The notes: a model not told the origin generated them from the letters alone. Numbered from the stretch's first letter, positions 25,795-35,835 are shown. The stretch is DNA of 64,000 bases from Epilithonimonas zeae (GCF_900141765.1 NZ_FSRK01000003.1:186001-250000), one strand, 5' to 3'. Made by a program: numbers and translations.

Positions 25795-26820
25795 ATGAAA
25801 AAAATAATTCTTGTCATATCTATTGTATTTGTAGCAATCCTGGGTTTCTTTGGATTGAAATTTTATAATAAATATCTTGGAAATAATGTGGAAAAAGAAG
25901 GATTTGTCTTGATTCCGCATCATTCTTCTTATAAACAAATTCTGGATTCTATTTCTCCTTTCGTTAAAAATCAGGACAACTTTGCGAGTATTGCAGATGA
26001 TAAAAATCTCAAAGAAAATTACAAGCCTGGTCGATATGAATTGAAACCAGGAATGAACAACCGTGAAATTGCCAATATGATTATCGCCGGAAATCAAACG
26101 CCTAATTCTTTCAGGATTAAAGATTTCGATGATGTTTACCAGATGATTGGAAGAGTTACCAAAAAGACAGAAATTGATTCTTTGAAATTTGCTAATCAAC
26201 TGAACGAAATCGCTATCAGCAAAGGTTACAAAAACGCAGAGGATCTTAAGAAATATTTCTTCAACAACACTTATGATTTTTTCTGGACAGTAACACCAAA
26301 AGAATTCTTCAACAAATTCGAATCAGATTATAAAGATTTTTGGACAGCTGACAGAATCGAAAAAGAAAAACAATCCGGATTAACAAGAGATCAAATCTAT
26401 GCATTAGCTTCTATCGTTTACAAAGAATCTGGTGGAAAACCTGATGAACAAAGAACAATTGCCGGCCTTTACATCAATCGATATAAAAAAGGAATGAAGT
26501 TGCAGAGCGACCCGACGGTTATTTATGCAGTTAACAAGGCGAGTAATTTCACTCAACAAATTAAGAGAGTTTATTACAAACACCTAAAAGAACCTTCTCC
26601 TTACAACACTTATGCGAACAAGGGAATTCCGCCAGGCCCCATTTGTATTGTAGACAAAAACTCATTGAATGCAGTTTTAGATGCAGAAAAAAACAACTAC
26701 ATTTTTATGTGCGCCGATCCTGCGAGATTCGGTTATCATAAATTCACAGATAATGATGCGGAACACGCCAAGAATGCAAAAGCCTATCAAGACTGGTTGA
26801 ACAGCAAACAAATAAAATAA
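25795..26820 (+). CDS. mltG: Endolytic murein transglycosylase MltG
   Basis: 341 residues: an N-terminal membrane anchor (residues 3-21), a LysM-like region, and the YceG/MltG domain with its catalytic glutamate Glu211 (ASIVYKESGGKPDEQRTIAGLYINR) and the later SDPTVIYAV and YNTYANKGIPPGPI motifs. It cleaves nascent glycan strands in the periplasm and is thought to terminate their synthesis. It is 20 bp after dapF and 26 bp before the outer-membrane receptor gene. Confidence 0.93.
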   Translation: MKKIILVISIVFVAILGFFGLKFYNKYLGNNVEKEGFVLIPHHSSYKQILDSISPFVKNQDNFASIADDKNLKENYKPGRYELKPGMNNREIANMIIAGNQTPNSFRIKDFDDVYQMIGRVTKKTEIDSLKFANQLNEIAISKGYKNAEDLKKYFFNNTYDFFWTVTPKEFFNKFESDYKDFWTADRIEKEKQSGLTRDQIYALASIVYKESGGKPDEQRTIAGLYINRYKKGMKLQSDPTVIYAVNKASNFTQQIKRVYYKHLKEPSPYNTYANKGIPPGPICIVDKNSLNAVLDAEKNNYIFMCADPARFGYHKFTDNDAEHAKNAKAYQDWLNSKQIK

Positions 26821-26846
26821 AGAGAAAAAGCGAAAAATAAACAATA

Positions 26847-29432
26847 ATGGAACGAACGGAAATTGTAAGTGTATTTCAGAAAAAATTCTTTGGGTTAGCC
26901 TTAACCATTGGAGCTGCGAGTTTTATAATGGCTCAGCAAAAAGTGACTATTTCTGGAAATGTAAAAGATACAAATGGCGGTGTTGGATATGCATCCATAA
27001 CTTTTAAAAATCAACAAAATTCACAATTAAGTGATGCAGCTTTGGCAGATGCTGACGGAAACTATAAATTAGATCTAGCTCCTGGAAGTTACGACGTAAG
27101 CATAGAAGCGGTTGATTATAAAAAATTCACACAAACAATCAGAGTAGAGAAAGCTGGCGCCATTGCACCCTTCGTTGTTGTTTCTGATGGAAAAGCCAAT
27201 CTTAATAATACAACCGACATCCAAGGCGTTGTAATTACTGCACAATCAACAAAACCTTACAAGGTTGAATTGGATAAAAAAACTTATGATCCTTCGCAGG
27301 ATTTAGTGAGCAAAGGTGGAAGTTTACAAGATGTTTTGTCCAATGTTCCATCTGTTTCTGTTGATACGGACGGAACGGTTTCTATGCGTGGAAGTTCAAA
27401 TGTGAGATTTTTGATTAACGGAAAACCTTCTGCACTTCTGGGTATTGATGATGGAGCGAATGCGTTACAAAGTATCCCTGCCGATCAAATTGAAAAGATT
27501 GAGGTTATAACCAATCCATCTTCAAAATTCGAAGCAAGTGGAACTGCAGGTATTCTTAATATTATCCTAAAGAAAAATAAAAAGACAGGTTTTAATGGCA
27601 GTGTGATTGGAACTTTAGGATATTTGCCACAAACCAATCTTAACACAAGCCTTAGTTGGAGAAAAGGGAATTTTTCTTGGTTCTTAAACGGTGGTGGTGG
27701 CTACAGAGAATCTAAAAACACCAATAGAAATGACAATTATTATAATAATGTCACGACTGTCGGTGATGAAACAGAGTCTCACCAAAATTCTGAAATAGAG
27801 AATAAAAACAGCAACTATAATGCTACAGCCGGAATTGTTTATGAAATATCTGACAAGACATCTGTCAATGCATCCGGAACTGTAAGAACATTTGAGAGTG
27901 ATAACACTGGTAATATTGATTACAATTACGAACTTTTTAATTCACCAAGCACTTATACATTAAGAAATACCATCGGTACCAGTAACAATCTTGCGTTTCA
28001 GGGAGATTTTGGTTTAGATCATAAATTTGATGATAAAGGACAGAATCTATCTTTATCATTGAGTTTACAGAGAAATCGTTCGAATAATGATTCCAACATC
28101 AAGGAATATGATGATTACAGCACCGTAACATCTCTCCAAAATCTTATTAGTCAAAGAACGCTCAACAAAAACATTGTTGCGAAAGCTGATTATGAATTAC
28201 CAATCGGAGAAATTTCCAAGTTGGAGGCCGGATATCGTTTAGATTCCAATAATAATACCTACGATAATAATGTTCTGGAAAGTACAACAGCTTTCCCTAC
28301 ATTGAGAAATCTTGGACTTTATACTTATGATGCTAATTATAAGGAGTTGTTTAATGCCTTTTATTTACAATTCAAAAGTAAAATTGGAAATGTTGGTTAT
28401 CAATTGGGGTTAAGGGATGAAGTTTCTAGTGTTACGATAGATTATCAAAATTTGTTAACTCCAGGCTCGGTTGGCTATACAGATCCAATAGTAAACAGAA
28501 AGAAAAGTTACAACAACCTTTTTCCAAGTGTATTTTTGAGCTATGAGTTTGCTAAAGACAATCAATTATTAGTTAATTATACCCGAAGAATTGACCGACC
28601 AAGAGGATTTTTCTTGATTCCAAATCCTAGCTATAATGACAATCAGAATATCTTTGATGGTAATATAGATCTTAATCCTTCTTATGTTGATTCCTACGAA
28701 GTAGGTTACAGCATTTCTAAAAAGAAATTCACCATTAATCCAACACTTTATTACAGACATCAAGAAGATGATGTAAAAATGCTGGTTTACAACACAAAAG
28801 AAAGATATGAATCTGAGCCTGATGTTTTCAAGGACCGAATCGTATTCCATACCAAGCCTATCAATCTGGGAACCGATGACAAATTTGGATTGGATTTAAA
28901 TTTTAATTGGGATGCTACAAGCTGGCTCAAGTTTATGGGTAATGTGGATGTATTTGGCTATAATACAAAAGGAAGTACACCTTATAATACATTAGACAAG
29001 GATGGAAATCCTATTGTTGCAATAGCCAATTTTAATGGAAAAGGTGTTTCAACTAGATCAAGACTTACGTCAACATTTAAAATTGATAAGACTCTCAATC
29101 TGCAACTGCAAGGATTCTATAGAGGCGGAACAAAAACAGATTATCAAATCAGAAAAGATATGTATGCAATCAATTTTGGAGCATCAAAAACAATATGGAA
29201 TGGTAATGGAACGTTGGCTTTCAATATTCAGGATGTTTTTAATACGAGAGCAATGCAATCTACTACCTACACTGCAAACAGCACAAGAGACTCTTATATG
29301 CAATGGCAACCTAGACAGTTTACAATGTCTTTAACCTACAGATTCAAACAAGGAGAAAAAGTAGAACAACCAAAACGTAAAAAAGATATTAACTCGAACA
29401 CTTCTGGTGATGACCAGCAAGGTCCGATGTAA
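26847..29432 (+). CDS. TonB-dependent receptor-like outer-membrane beta-barrel protein
   Basis: 861 residues. A signal segment spans about residues 12-30 (KKFFGLALTIGAASFIMAQ). A CarboxypepD_reg-like Ig domain follows (31-120; VTISGNVKDTNGGVGYASITF), then a plug-type domain (about 150-240; SLQDVLSNVPSVSVDTDG..MRGSSNVRFLINGKP) and a long beta-barrel ending in aromatic-rich strands (QFTMSLTYRFKQGEK). It belongs to the outer membrane beta-barrel family, close to TonB-dependent receptors but without a SusD partner, so probably not a polysaccharide system. The C-terminus is extended and charged. The ligand is unknown. A terminator follows. Confidence 0.85.
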   Translation: MERTEIVSVFQKKFFGLALTIGAASFIMAQQKVTISGNVKDTNGGVGYASITFKNQQNSQLSDAALADADGNYKLDLAPGSYDVSIEAVDYKKFTQTIRVEKAGAIAPFVVVSDGKANLNNTTDIQGVVITAQSTKPYKVELDKKTYDPSQDLVSKGGSLQDVLSNVPSVSVDTDGTVSMRGSSNVRFLINGKPSALLGIDDGANALQSIPADQIEKIEVITNPSSKFEASGTAGILNIILKKNKKTGFNGSVIGTLGYLPQTNLNTSLSWRKGNFSWFLNGGGGYRESKNTNRNDNYYNNVTTVGDETESHQNSEIENKNSNYNATAGIVYEISDKTSVNASGTVRTFESDNTGNIDYNYELFNSPSTYTLRNTIGTSNNLAFQGDFGLDHKFDDKGQNLSLSLSLQRNRSNNDSNIKEYDDYSTVTSLQNLISQRTLNKNIVAKADYELPIGEISKLEAGYRLDSNNNTYDNNVLESTTAFPTLRNLGLYTYDANYKELFNAFYLQFKSKIGNVGYQLGLRDEVSSVTIDYQNLLTPGSVGYTDPIVNRKKSYNNLFPSVFLSYEFAKDNQLLVNYTRRIDRPRGFFLIPNPSYNDNQNIFDGNIDLNPSYVDSYEVGYSISKKKFTINPTLYYRHQEDDVKMLVYNTKERYESEPDVFKDRIVFHTKPINLGTDDKFGLDLNFNWDATSWLKFMGNVDVFGYNTKGSTPYNTLDKDGNPIVAIANFNGKGVSTRSRLTSTFKIDKTLNLQLQGFYRGGTKTDYQIRKDMYAINFGASKTIWNGNGTLAFNIQDVFNTRAMQSTTYTANSTRDSYMQWQPRQFTMSLTYRFKQGEKVEQPKRKKDINSNTSGDDQQGPM

Positions 29433-29455
29433 AAATCCTCCTACTAAAACAATTG

Positions 29456-29486
29456 AAGACTCTGCAAGCATGCAGGGTCTTTTTTA
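29456..29486 (+). terminator. Terminator after the outer-membrane receptor
   Basis: Stem AAGACTCTGC (29456-29465) / GCAGGGTCTT (29472-29481, one wobble pair) with a 6-base loop, followed by TTTTT. Confidence 0.8.
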
Positions 29487-29581
29487 ATTAAGGTATTTAT
29501 CGAGGCATTAGACCATTAATAAGACCATTCTTGTAAGTCGTATTATACATAAGTTATAAACATCATAGAATTAGTAACATA

Positions 29582-29620
29582 CAAAAAAAAATCCGTCTCG
29601 CTATAAAAACGAGACGGATT
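29582..29620 (-). terminator. Terminator of the MacAB-type operon (minus strand)
   Basis: An 11-bp perfect stem AATCCGTCTCG (29590-29600) / CGAGACGGATT (29610-29620) with a 9-base loop. On the minus strand a run of T (complement of 29582-29590) follows, 28 bp past the adaptor gene's stop. The remaining bases between 29433 and 29647 hold nothing else recognised. Confidence 0.85.
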
Positions 29621-29647
29621 CTTTTAACAATTATAATTAAAGGTCTA

Positions 29648-30844
29648 TTATTTTTTTTGTTCCTTCAGTTCTTCTTTATCCTTATCAGAAGGATTCCAAA
29701 CTTTTACCTCAGCATTTTTGTCTATTCCTGAAAGAATTTGAACATTGATTCCGTCACTTGAACCTAACTTAACATATACTTTTTTGAAGCCACCATTCGG
29801 TTGTTTTACTTCTACAAAGGATTTGTTGTTACCCTTTTCATACTGGATCAGTGACTCATCCAAAAGTAATGCATTTTTCTTAGAACTCAATAAGATTTCT
29901 CCGTTTGCACTGAAACCTGCTCTGATGTATTCTCCAGTTTTATTGAACACATCTCCTTCCACAGCGAATTTGATTGTTCCGCTTTCCTCAGTTCCTTTTG
30001 GAGCAATCAAAGTTAATTTCCCAGGGAAAGATTTGTTTTGCAAAGCACCGATTACGACGCTCATATCCATTCCTTGTTTCAATTTTCCAGCTTGCGCTTC
30101 ATCGATATTACCTTTAAAAATTAATGAATTAAGGTCTGCGATAGAACAGATTGTTGTTCCAGCATTGAAAGAGTTAGCTTCGATAACCTGACTTCCTACT
30201 TTTACAGGGATTGTAAGCACCGTTCCCGCCGCTTTTGCACGGACTTGAGTGGTTGCCATACTTTGCAATTCTGGTGTAGCACCGGTTCTTACAATCTGTA
30301 ATTGCTTTTGAGCTGCATTCAGCTGTTGTACGGCTAATTTCTGTTGTTGAACCGTCGTTTCCAATTGTTGCTGAGCAGTGATGTATTCCTGCTTAGAAAT
30401 CACACCTTGTTTGTACAATTTCGCCTGCATTTCGTATTGTTTCTGCTGATTGTCAACATTGACTTTTGCATTCGTCAATTGAATTTGCGAATTATTGACC
30501 TGCATCGTAGCGTTGTTCACTTCCGTGATATTAGGAACAATTCTTATTGTTGCTATCAATTGTCCGGCTTGCACTTTATCACCTTCGTCTACATTGATGC
30601 TTTGGATAATTCCTGCAATGTTTGGTTTGATTTCGATTTCTTCGCGAGGTTCTATTTTTCCGGTTGCCATTACCTTATCATCCAGATTTTTGATGCTAGG
30701 CTTTCTGGTCAGGAAAACTTCGTTCTCAGCCGAATTGGACTTGATAAGATAACCGATTCCGCCAACTAAAGCTACCACGAAAAGTAATCCCAAAAATATG
30801 GAAATCGCTTTCTTGAATGTAAATTTCTTTTTTTCCTTTTCCAT
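29648..30844 (-). CDS. Periplasmic adaptor subunit of ABC efflux pump (MacA-like)
   Basis: 398 residues. One N-terminal membrane helix (about 14-33) anchors it in the inner membrane. A lipoyl/biotinyl half-motif follows (IEPREEIEIKPNIAGIIQSINVDEGDKVQAGQLIATI), then a long coiled-coil hairpin (about 105-190, NNATMQVNNSQIQLTNAKVNVDNQQKQYEMQ...), the second lipoyl half and beta-barrel domains. This is the membrane-fusion architecture that links an inner-membrane MacB-like permease to TolC. It is the last gene of the minus-strand operon with two permeases and an ATPase. Exported substrates are unknown. Confidence 0.88.
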   Translation of the reverse strand: MEKEKKKFTFKKAISIFLGLLFVVALVGGIGYLIKSNSAENEVFLTRKPSIKNLDDKVMATGKIEPREEIEIKPNIAGIIQSINVDEGDKVQAGQLIATIRIVPNITEVNNATMQVNNSQIQLTNAKVNVDNQQKQYEMQAKLYKQGVISKQEYITAQQQLETTVQQQKLAVQQLNAAQKQLQIVRTGATPELQSMATTQVRAKAAGTVLTIPVKVGSQVIEANSFNAGTTICSIADLNSLIFKGNIDEAQAGKLKQGMDMSVVIGALQNKSFPGKLTLIAPKGTEESGTIKFAVEGDVFNKTGEYIRAGFSANGEILLSSKKNALLLDESLIQYEKGNNKSFVEVKQPNGGFKKVYVKLGSSDGINVQILSGIDKNAEVKVWNPSDKDKEELKEQKK

Positions 30845-30887
30845 TATGTAGAAATATAGTTTAATTATAAATGATTAATTGTTAGTT

Positions 30888-32156
30888 TTATTCTGTTCTT
30901 AAGGCTTCAATTGGTTTGATTTTAACCGCTCTTTGTGCAGGAATCAATCCGATTACCAATCCTAGGAAAATCATAATTCCCATTGCCGAAAATACGTTTC
31001 CGTAATCCACAGTCGGATTGCTGAATGGGAAAGCATCGTTGTTCATCGTTGCAACATTCAGAATAATGAGAAGGAAAATCCCAGATAAAAATCCTAATAA
31101 TCCTGATGATAAAGTAATCACAACACTTTCCAGCAAAATCTGATTTCGAACTTCTGCAGGTTTTGCGCCCAAAGCTCTTCTGATTCCTATTTCCTTGGTT
31201 CTTTCTTTTACTGTAATTAATAAGATATTCGAGATGGCAATGACACCTGCTAAAATTGTCAACGTTCCTACAACAATTGTCAACAACTGCATTCCTGTTA
31301 AAAATCCTGTTACTTTTTTAAATTCTTTTGCAAGGTTAAAGCTTCCGAATGCATTAGTATCTTCCGGTGAAACGTGATTAATTTTTTTCAATTCGTCTTT
31401 CACTTTAGTTTCTACAATTGCAGCTTCGGCATTTGGTTTTCCAACAATAGCGAAAAATCCAACTTTATCACCTTCGTTATACATCCCGGAATAAGTGGAA
31501 AACGGAATATAAGCAGATTGATCATTCTCCATTCCACCACCTCTTGGAACCCTGAAAACACCAATGACATTGAAAAATATACCTTTCAGATTGACTGATT
31601 TCCCAATGGGATTTTCATTTTTCTTCGCATCGAAAAGATTTTTGTAAATCTCCTCTCCTATGACAATCACATTCTTTTTAGCCTGAATATCTGCGTCATT
31701 AATATATCGTCCGAACAATAATTTTTTCTTGGAAATCTGATTACCAACAGGAAAATCGCCGGTTATCATATAGGTATTTTTCTTTCCATTTCTGGAAATC
31801 TGCTCACCTGGCGTCCCAAAATTACCTCGTACACTTTGCGGCGAAATATAATCGATTTCCGGAATTTTCTTCGTGATGTATTCTATGTCTTTCAGATGAA
31901 GATCCATTTTTCTACCTTTCGCAAAACCTTCGTAAGGGATATTTGTATTTTGTGGCCAAAGGAATATCGAGTTGGTCGCAAGCCCGGAAAACAATTTGTT
32001 AAAACCATTCTCCATTCCTTTTGCAGCACCTAACAAGCTAACATACAAAAACATACCCCAACCCACGCCTATCATCGTGAGAAACGTTCTGAGCTTATTA
32101 TTCCGAAGGGAATAATAAATCTCCTGCCAGGTATCTCTTTTGAAAAGTATATTCAC
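30888..32156 (-). CDS. ABC transporter permease (MacB/FtsX type), second of pair
   Basis: 422 residues: a first membrane helix after a basic start (LRTFLTMIGVGWGMFLYVSLLGAAKGMENG), a large periplasmic MacB_PCD domain (about 45-285), then three C-terminal FtsX helices with the conserved cytoplasmic loop VKERTKEIGIRRALGAKPAEV and end AVKIKPIEALRTE. Such type VII ABC permeases use mechanotransmission to drive periplasmic export through TolC. It lies 77 bp after the first permease gene and is clearly paralogous to it. Confidence 0.88.
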   Translation of the reverse strand: MNILFKRDTWQEIYYSLRNNKLRTFLTMIGVGWGMFLYVSLLGAAKGMENGFNKLFSGLATNSIFLWPQNTNIPYEGFAKGRKMDLHLKDIEYITKKIPEIDYISPQSVRGNFGTPGEQISRNGKKNTYMITGDFPVGNQISKKKLLFGRYINDADIQAKKNVIVIGEEIYKNLFDAKKNENPIGKSVNLKGIFFNVIGVFRVPRGGGMENDQSAYIPFSTYSGMYNEGDKVGFFAIVGKPNAEAAIVETKVKDELKKINHVSPEDTNAFGSFNLAKEFKKVTGFLTGMQLLTIVVGTLTILAGVIAISNILLITVKERTKEIGIRRALGAKPAEVRNQILLESVVITLSSGLLGFLSGIFLLIILNVATMNNDAFPFSNPTVDYGNVFSAMGIMIFLGLVIGLIPAQRAVKIKPIEALRTE

Positions 32157-32233
32157 GTTTTTGTTTATAAATGATTAATGATGATTGATAAATGATTTCA
32201 ATATTATATTTTCAAATTCTCCTACCCTTAAAC

Positions 32234-33463
32234 TTAATCTGTTCTCAGAGCTTCAATTGGTTTGATTTTTGAGGCTTTGTAAGCCGGAACAAATCCTGCA
32301 ATTGCACCAGAAAGTACCAAACAGAAAAATGCTGCAGCAATTAATCCCCAACCTACGGATGGTTCTGTGATAAAGAAATCTTCCAGATTATTACCAATTA
32401 ATTTCAAAGCCAGAACACCTAATCCTACTCCAACGAATCCGGAAATCACAGTAATCACAATACTTTCCTGTAAAATCAAAGCGACAATTCCGGCTGGTTT
32501 CGCACCAATTGCTTTTCGTACTCCGATTTCCTTAGTTCTTTCTTTGATGATGTAAACCATGATGTTACTAATACCAATGATTCCCGCCAGCAAAGTTCCA
32601 AGCCCAATAAATCCTACAACAGCAGTAATCACGAACAAGAAAGCAAAAGAATCCTGTGTATTTTTAGCATTATTACTAACTCTGATTCCTTGTTGGTCTT
32701 CTGGAGAGATACTTTGTCTTGCTCTAATGTTTTTCTCGAGTTGGTCTCCATATTTTACACCTTCATCCGGTGTCATATCCGGGTTATAAGCCAGCATCAC
32801 AGTACTGATGGTGTCCGAACTTTTTTTCATCTGTTGTAGTGTGGAAAGCGGAATAGAAATATGGCGTTCATCCCAATCACCACCTGGGTCAGAGAAAACA
32901 CCAACGACTTTGAACATCGTTCCATTGATTTCCAAATCTTTCCCAATTGGATTACCATCACGAATCAAATCCCGCCAAGCCATTCTTCCAATGGATGCTA
33001 CATTTTGTTTCAGTTCGTTATCTCGCTCATTGATGTAACGACCGTCTATCATCGTTCTATTTTCGAGAAATTTTTCATCTCCCAAAACACCGTTGATTTG
33101 ATAACTTCCACTTTCCTTACCATATTTCACAGTAAGATTTGTCGTATATCTTGGTGAAGCGTACTCTAATTTTCCTTTACTTTCTTTTACAATCGCATCA
33201 AAATCATCATTATTAAATGTAATGGTCCTATCCGACTGTAAACCTGCATAAGGAATAGTCGTTTTTCCACCCCAAACCATTATCAGATTGGTTGCATCTC
33301 TTGTAAATGCCTTCGCAAATGAGTTATTAAGTCCGTTCCCAATCCCAAATAAAACAATGAAAATGAAAAGACCCAATGCCACCGTAAAACCAGAAAGCAC
33401 CGTCCGCAATACATTACTGCGAATGGAACTAAATATCTCTTGCCAGCGGTCTAAATCAAACAT
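32234..33463 (-). CDS. ABC transporter permease (MacB/FtsX type), first of pair
   Basis: 409 residues with the same layout as its downstream neighbour: an N-terminal helix (LRTVLSGFTVALGLFIFIVLFGIGNGL), a periplasmic MacB_PCD domain, and three C-terminal helices with IKERTKEIGVRKAIGAKPAGIV and the terminal IKPIEALRTD. The two permeases probably form a heterodimer served by the ATPase encoded upstream, because neither has a fused nucleotide-binding domain, unlike E. coli MacB. Confidence 0.88.
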   Translation of the reverse strand: MFDLDRWQEIFSSIRSNVLRTVLSGFTVALGLFIFIVLFGIGNGLNNSFAKAFTRDATNLIMVWGGKTTIPYAGLQSDRTITFNNDDFDAIVKESKGKLEYASPRYTTNLTVKYGKESGSYQINGVLGDEKFLENRTMIDGRYINERDNELKQNVASIGRMAWRDLIRDGNPIGKDLEINGTMFKVVGVFSDPGGDWDERHISIPLSTLQQMKKSSDTISTVMLAYNPDMTPDEGVKYGDQLEKNIRARQSISPEDQQGIRVSNNAKNTQDSFAFLFVITAVVGFIGLGTLLAGIIGISNIMVYIIKERTKEIGVRKAIGAKPAGIVALILQESIVITVISGFVGVGLGVLALKLIGNNLEDFFITEPSVGWGLIAAAFFCLVLSGAIAGFVPAYKASKIKPIEALRTD

Positions 33464-33540
33464 TTTATTTAATTATTAATGATGAATTGTTAATTGTTAT
33501 TTTTTGTCAGGCTGAAGTTTTCGAAGCCTTTTAAATTTAT

Positions 33541-34242
33541 TTATAAAACAATTTGTTGGATATACTCATCGCTTTCTATTCTGCCATCTTTCAGGACAAC
33601 ATTTCTTTTGGTTTGTGCTGCAACATCGTTCTCGTGAGTTACTACAACAATTGTTTTCCCTTCATTGTTAATTTCCTGAAGTAGCTTCATAATATCGTGG
33701 GTTGTTTTGGAATCCAAAGCTCCGGTTGGTTCATCAGCGAGAATTAATTTTGGTTCAGAGATTAATGCTCTGGCGATAGCAACTCTTTGTTTTTGTCCTC
33801 CGGAAAGTTCACTGGGAAGGTGTTCTGCCCATTCTTTCAATCCTACTTTTTCCAGATATTCCAAAGCTTTTTGGGTTCTTTCTTTTCTGGAAACATTTTG
33901 ATAATATAATGGAAGCGCTACGTTTTCCAACGCCGTTTTATAATTAATCAAATTAAATGACTGAAAAATAAATCCAATGAAACGGCTTCTGTATTCAGCA
34001 GCTTTTACTTCTGTAAGATGTTTAATCGGAAATCCATCAAGTTCATAAATCCCATTATCTGCTTCATCCAAAATCCCAATGATATTAAGCAAAGTCGATT
34101 TTCCGGAACCCGAGCTTCCCATAATAGAAACAAACTCACCTTGGTTGATATTAAGATTAATACCTTTCAGCACGTGAAGTTTGCTCTTGCCTGTATCGTA
34201 AGATTTGTTGACATCTTCTATTTTCAAAATGGGATGAGACAT
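33541..34242 (-). CDS. ABC transporter ATP-binding protein (MacB/LolD type)
   Basis: 233 residues. Walker A is GSSGSGKST at 42-50, the signature is [15 protein letters not shown], Walker B is LILADEP, followed by TGALDSKT and the H-loop [10 protein letters not shown]. The length and the [23 protein letters not shown]-loop region are those of LolD/MacB ATPases. It is the first gene of the minus-strand efflux operon, starting 162 bp from the divergent tolC-like gene. Both promoters carry the same motif in mirror image. Confidence 0.92.
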   Translation of the reverse strand: MSHPILKIEDVNKSYDTGKSKLHVLKGINLNINQGEFVSIMGSSGSGKSTLLNIIGILDEADNGIYELDGFPIKHLTEVKAAEYRSRFIGFIFQSFNLINYKTALENVALPLYYQNVSRKERTQKALEYLEKVGLKEWAEHLPSELSGGQKQRVAIARALISEPKLILADEPTGALDSKTTHDIMKLLQEINNEGKTIVVVTHENDVAAQTKRNVVLKDGRIESDEYIQQIVL

Positions 34243-34259
34243 TGTCTGGATTTTCCATT

Positions 34260-34288
34260 ATAAGTAAACCGGAGAATACAAATGTTAC
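34260..34288 (-). promoter_or_regulatory. Mirrored promoter motif, efflux operon side
   Basis: On the minus strand GTAACATTT, TCCGG and CTTAT occur within 29 nt, ending 17 bp before the ATPase ATG. The motif is shared with 34356-34384. GTAAC as a -35-like element and CTTAT as a -10-like element, with constant spacing, resemble an alternative (ECF-type) sigma promoter. This is inference from symmetry. Confidence 0.45.
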
Positions 34289-34355
34289 AGAACACGAAAA
34301 AATATTTTGTGATTTTTTTATTTAATCAGATTTTGAAAAAATTTTAATTACTGGC

Positions 34356-34384
34356 GTAACATTTTTATAATTCCGGAGTCTTAT
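34356..34384 (+). promoter_or_regulatory. Mirrored promoter motif, TolC side
   Basis: GTAACATTT (34356-34364), TCCGG (34372-34376) and CTTAT (34380-34384) occur in the same order and with the same overall spacing (24 bases from G to CTTAT) as the minus-strand copy at 34288-34260. It ends 19 bp before the TolC ATG. Confidence 0.45.
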
Positions 34385-34403
34385 TGGGTATAATTTTTCT
34401 TTT

Positions 34404-35765
34404 ATGCTTAAAAAAGTTTTTTGTATTTCGCTTTTGTCAATAGGAGTTTTGGGATTTTCTCAGAAGAAATGGACGATTCAGGAATGTGTGGATTATGCAA
34501 TTAAAAACAATTTGCAAATCCAAGCGCAGGCTTACAACAAAGATGTGCAGACAAAAAATCTGGAAATGGCTAAAAAGGAATATTTGCCTTCTGTTTCCGG
34601 AACAATTAATAACAACGCCAATTTTGGACAATCCTTAGTCGGAACCAGCAGTATTAGAAATGACAGTTATTATAACGGTGCCAATTTAGGGGCTAATATT
34701 TTGGTTTATAATAACGGAAGATTGGAAAAAACCATCAAGAAAACCAGCTTCGATGTGGATGCGAGTCTACAGGATATCGAAACCATCAAAAATAATATTT
34801 CCCTTCAAATTGCTCAGCAATATCTGAATGTGATGCTGAATAGAGAAATAAAAAAAATCTCTGAAAGTGCAATGGAAAATGCACAAAGATTATATGACCG
34901 GGCGAAAATCACGACAGATGTTGGAACTACGGCTCAGACCGTTTTAGCAGAAGCAACGGCATCTGTGGCGAGAGAAAAACAGAATGTAAAAACAGCTCAA
35001 ATCAATGTTGATAAAGCGCTTTTTGCAATGGCTCAGCTTCTTCAATTACAAGATTACAAAACATTTGATGTGGTAGACATTCCAGTTCCCGATGAATTGA
35101 CACCACAAACTGAATCTGTAGAAGAAGTCCTGAATATTGCTTACACTTCTCAACCAATCGTGAAAGCTGCGGAAATCAGAATAAAAGCAGCTGAAGCACA
35201 AACTGAAGTTGTTAAAACTAATTTTTATCCAACAATATCCGCTACTGCTGGGATTGGAAGTTTTTATAACAATCTTTTGAATAAAAATACAATTGGTTAC
35301 AGTGTAGATGCAGCTGGAAATCCTGTGGCAATAACCGAAAGAAATTTCACACAACAATACAAAGATAATTTTGGACAACAGTTGAGCTTATCAGCTAACA
35401 TCCCGATTTTCAATAAAGGAATTACAAAACTGCAAGTGGAGCAAACAAAAATCAATGAAGTCATTGCTAAAAATAATTTGGAGCAACAGAAATTCCAGTT
35501 GAAGCAGGATATTCAGCAGGCGCAGTTCAATGCAGATTCTAATTATGAAATCTATGTCGCTGCCATCGAAGCTGAAAAAAGCACGAGATTAGCTTTGGAT
35601 TTTGCTGAGAAAAGTTACGAAGCTGGACGCTCTACAATCTATGATGTAACAATTGCCAGAAATAATTATGCAAATGCGCAAGGTTCTGTAGCACAGGCGA
35701 AATACAATTATCTGTTCAGTATCAAAGTTTTAGATTTCTACGCGGGACGTGGGATTAATTTGTAA
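34404..35765 (+). CDS. TolC-family outer-membrane efflux protein
   Basis: 453 residues with a signal peptide (about 1-19, ending LGFSQ) and two OEP repeats, each rich in long amphipathic helices. The start KKWTIQECVDYAIKNNLQIQAQ is the classic TolC N-terminal motif in Bacteroidota. It forms the outer-membrane channel for the divergent MacAB-like genes, with which it shares a mirrored promoter motif. A terminator follows at 35801. Confidence 0.9.
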   Translation: MLKKVFCISLLSIGVLGFSQKKWTIQECVDYAIKNNLQIQAQAYNKDVQTKNLEMAKKEYLPSVSGTINNNANFGQSLVGTSSIRNDSYYNGANLGANILVYNNGRLEKTIKKTSFDVDASLQDIETIKNNISLQIAQQYLNVMLNREIKKISESAMENAQRLYDRAKITTDVGTTAQTVLAEATASVAREKQNVKTAQINVDKALFAMAQLLQLQDYKTFDVVDIPVPDELTPQTESVEEVLNIAYTSQPIVKAAEIRIKAAEAQTEVVKTNFYPTISATAGIGSFYNNLLNKNTIGYSVDAAGNPVAITERNFTQQYKDNFGQQLSLSANIPIFNKGITKLQVEQTKINEVIAKNNLEQQKFQLKQDIQQAQFNADSNYEIYVAAIEAEKSTRLALDFAEKSYEAGRSTIYDVTIARNNYANAQGSVAQAKYNYLFSIKVLDFYAGRGINL

Positions 35766-35800
35766 CTATTATATCAAACATTCATAAATTATAATATTCT

Positions 35801-35835
35801 AAAGTCGTAAAGTTAGTCTTTGCGACTTTTTTTAT
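35801..35835 (+). terminator. Terminator after the TolC gene
   Basis: Stem AAAGTCGTAAAG (35801-35812) / CTTTGCGACTTT (35818-35829, one G-T pair) with a 5-base loop, then TTTTTT. Confidence 0.8.

Noticed and set aside
24238-34384. The ECF sigma factor at 24238 as the driver of the mirrored efflux promoters at 34260-34384
   Set aside because: The sigma gene's own upstream region shows only a TAnnTTTG box and not the GTAACATTT motif, and the link rests only on both being in the window.
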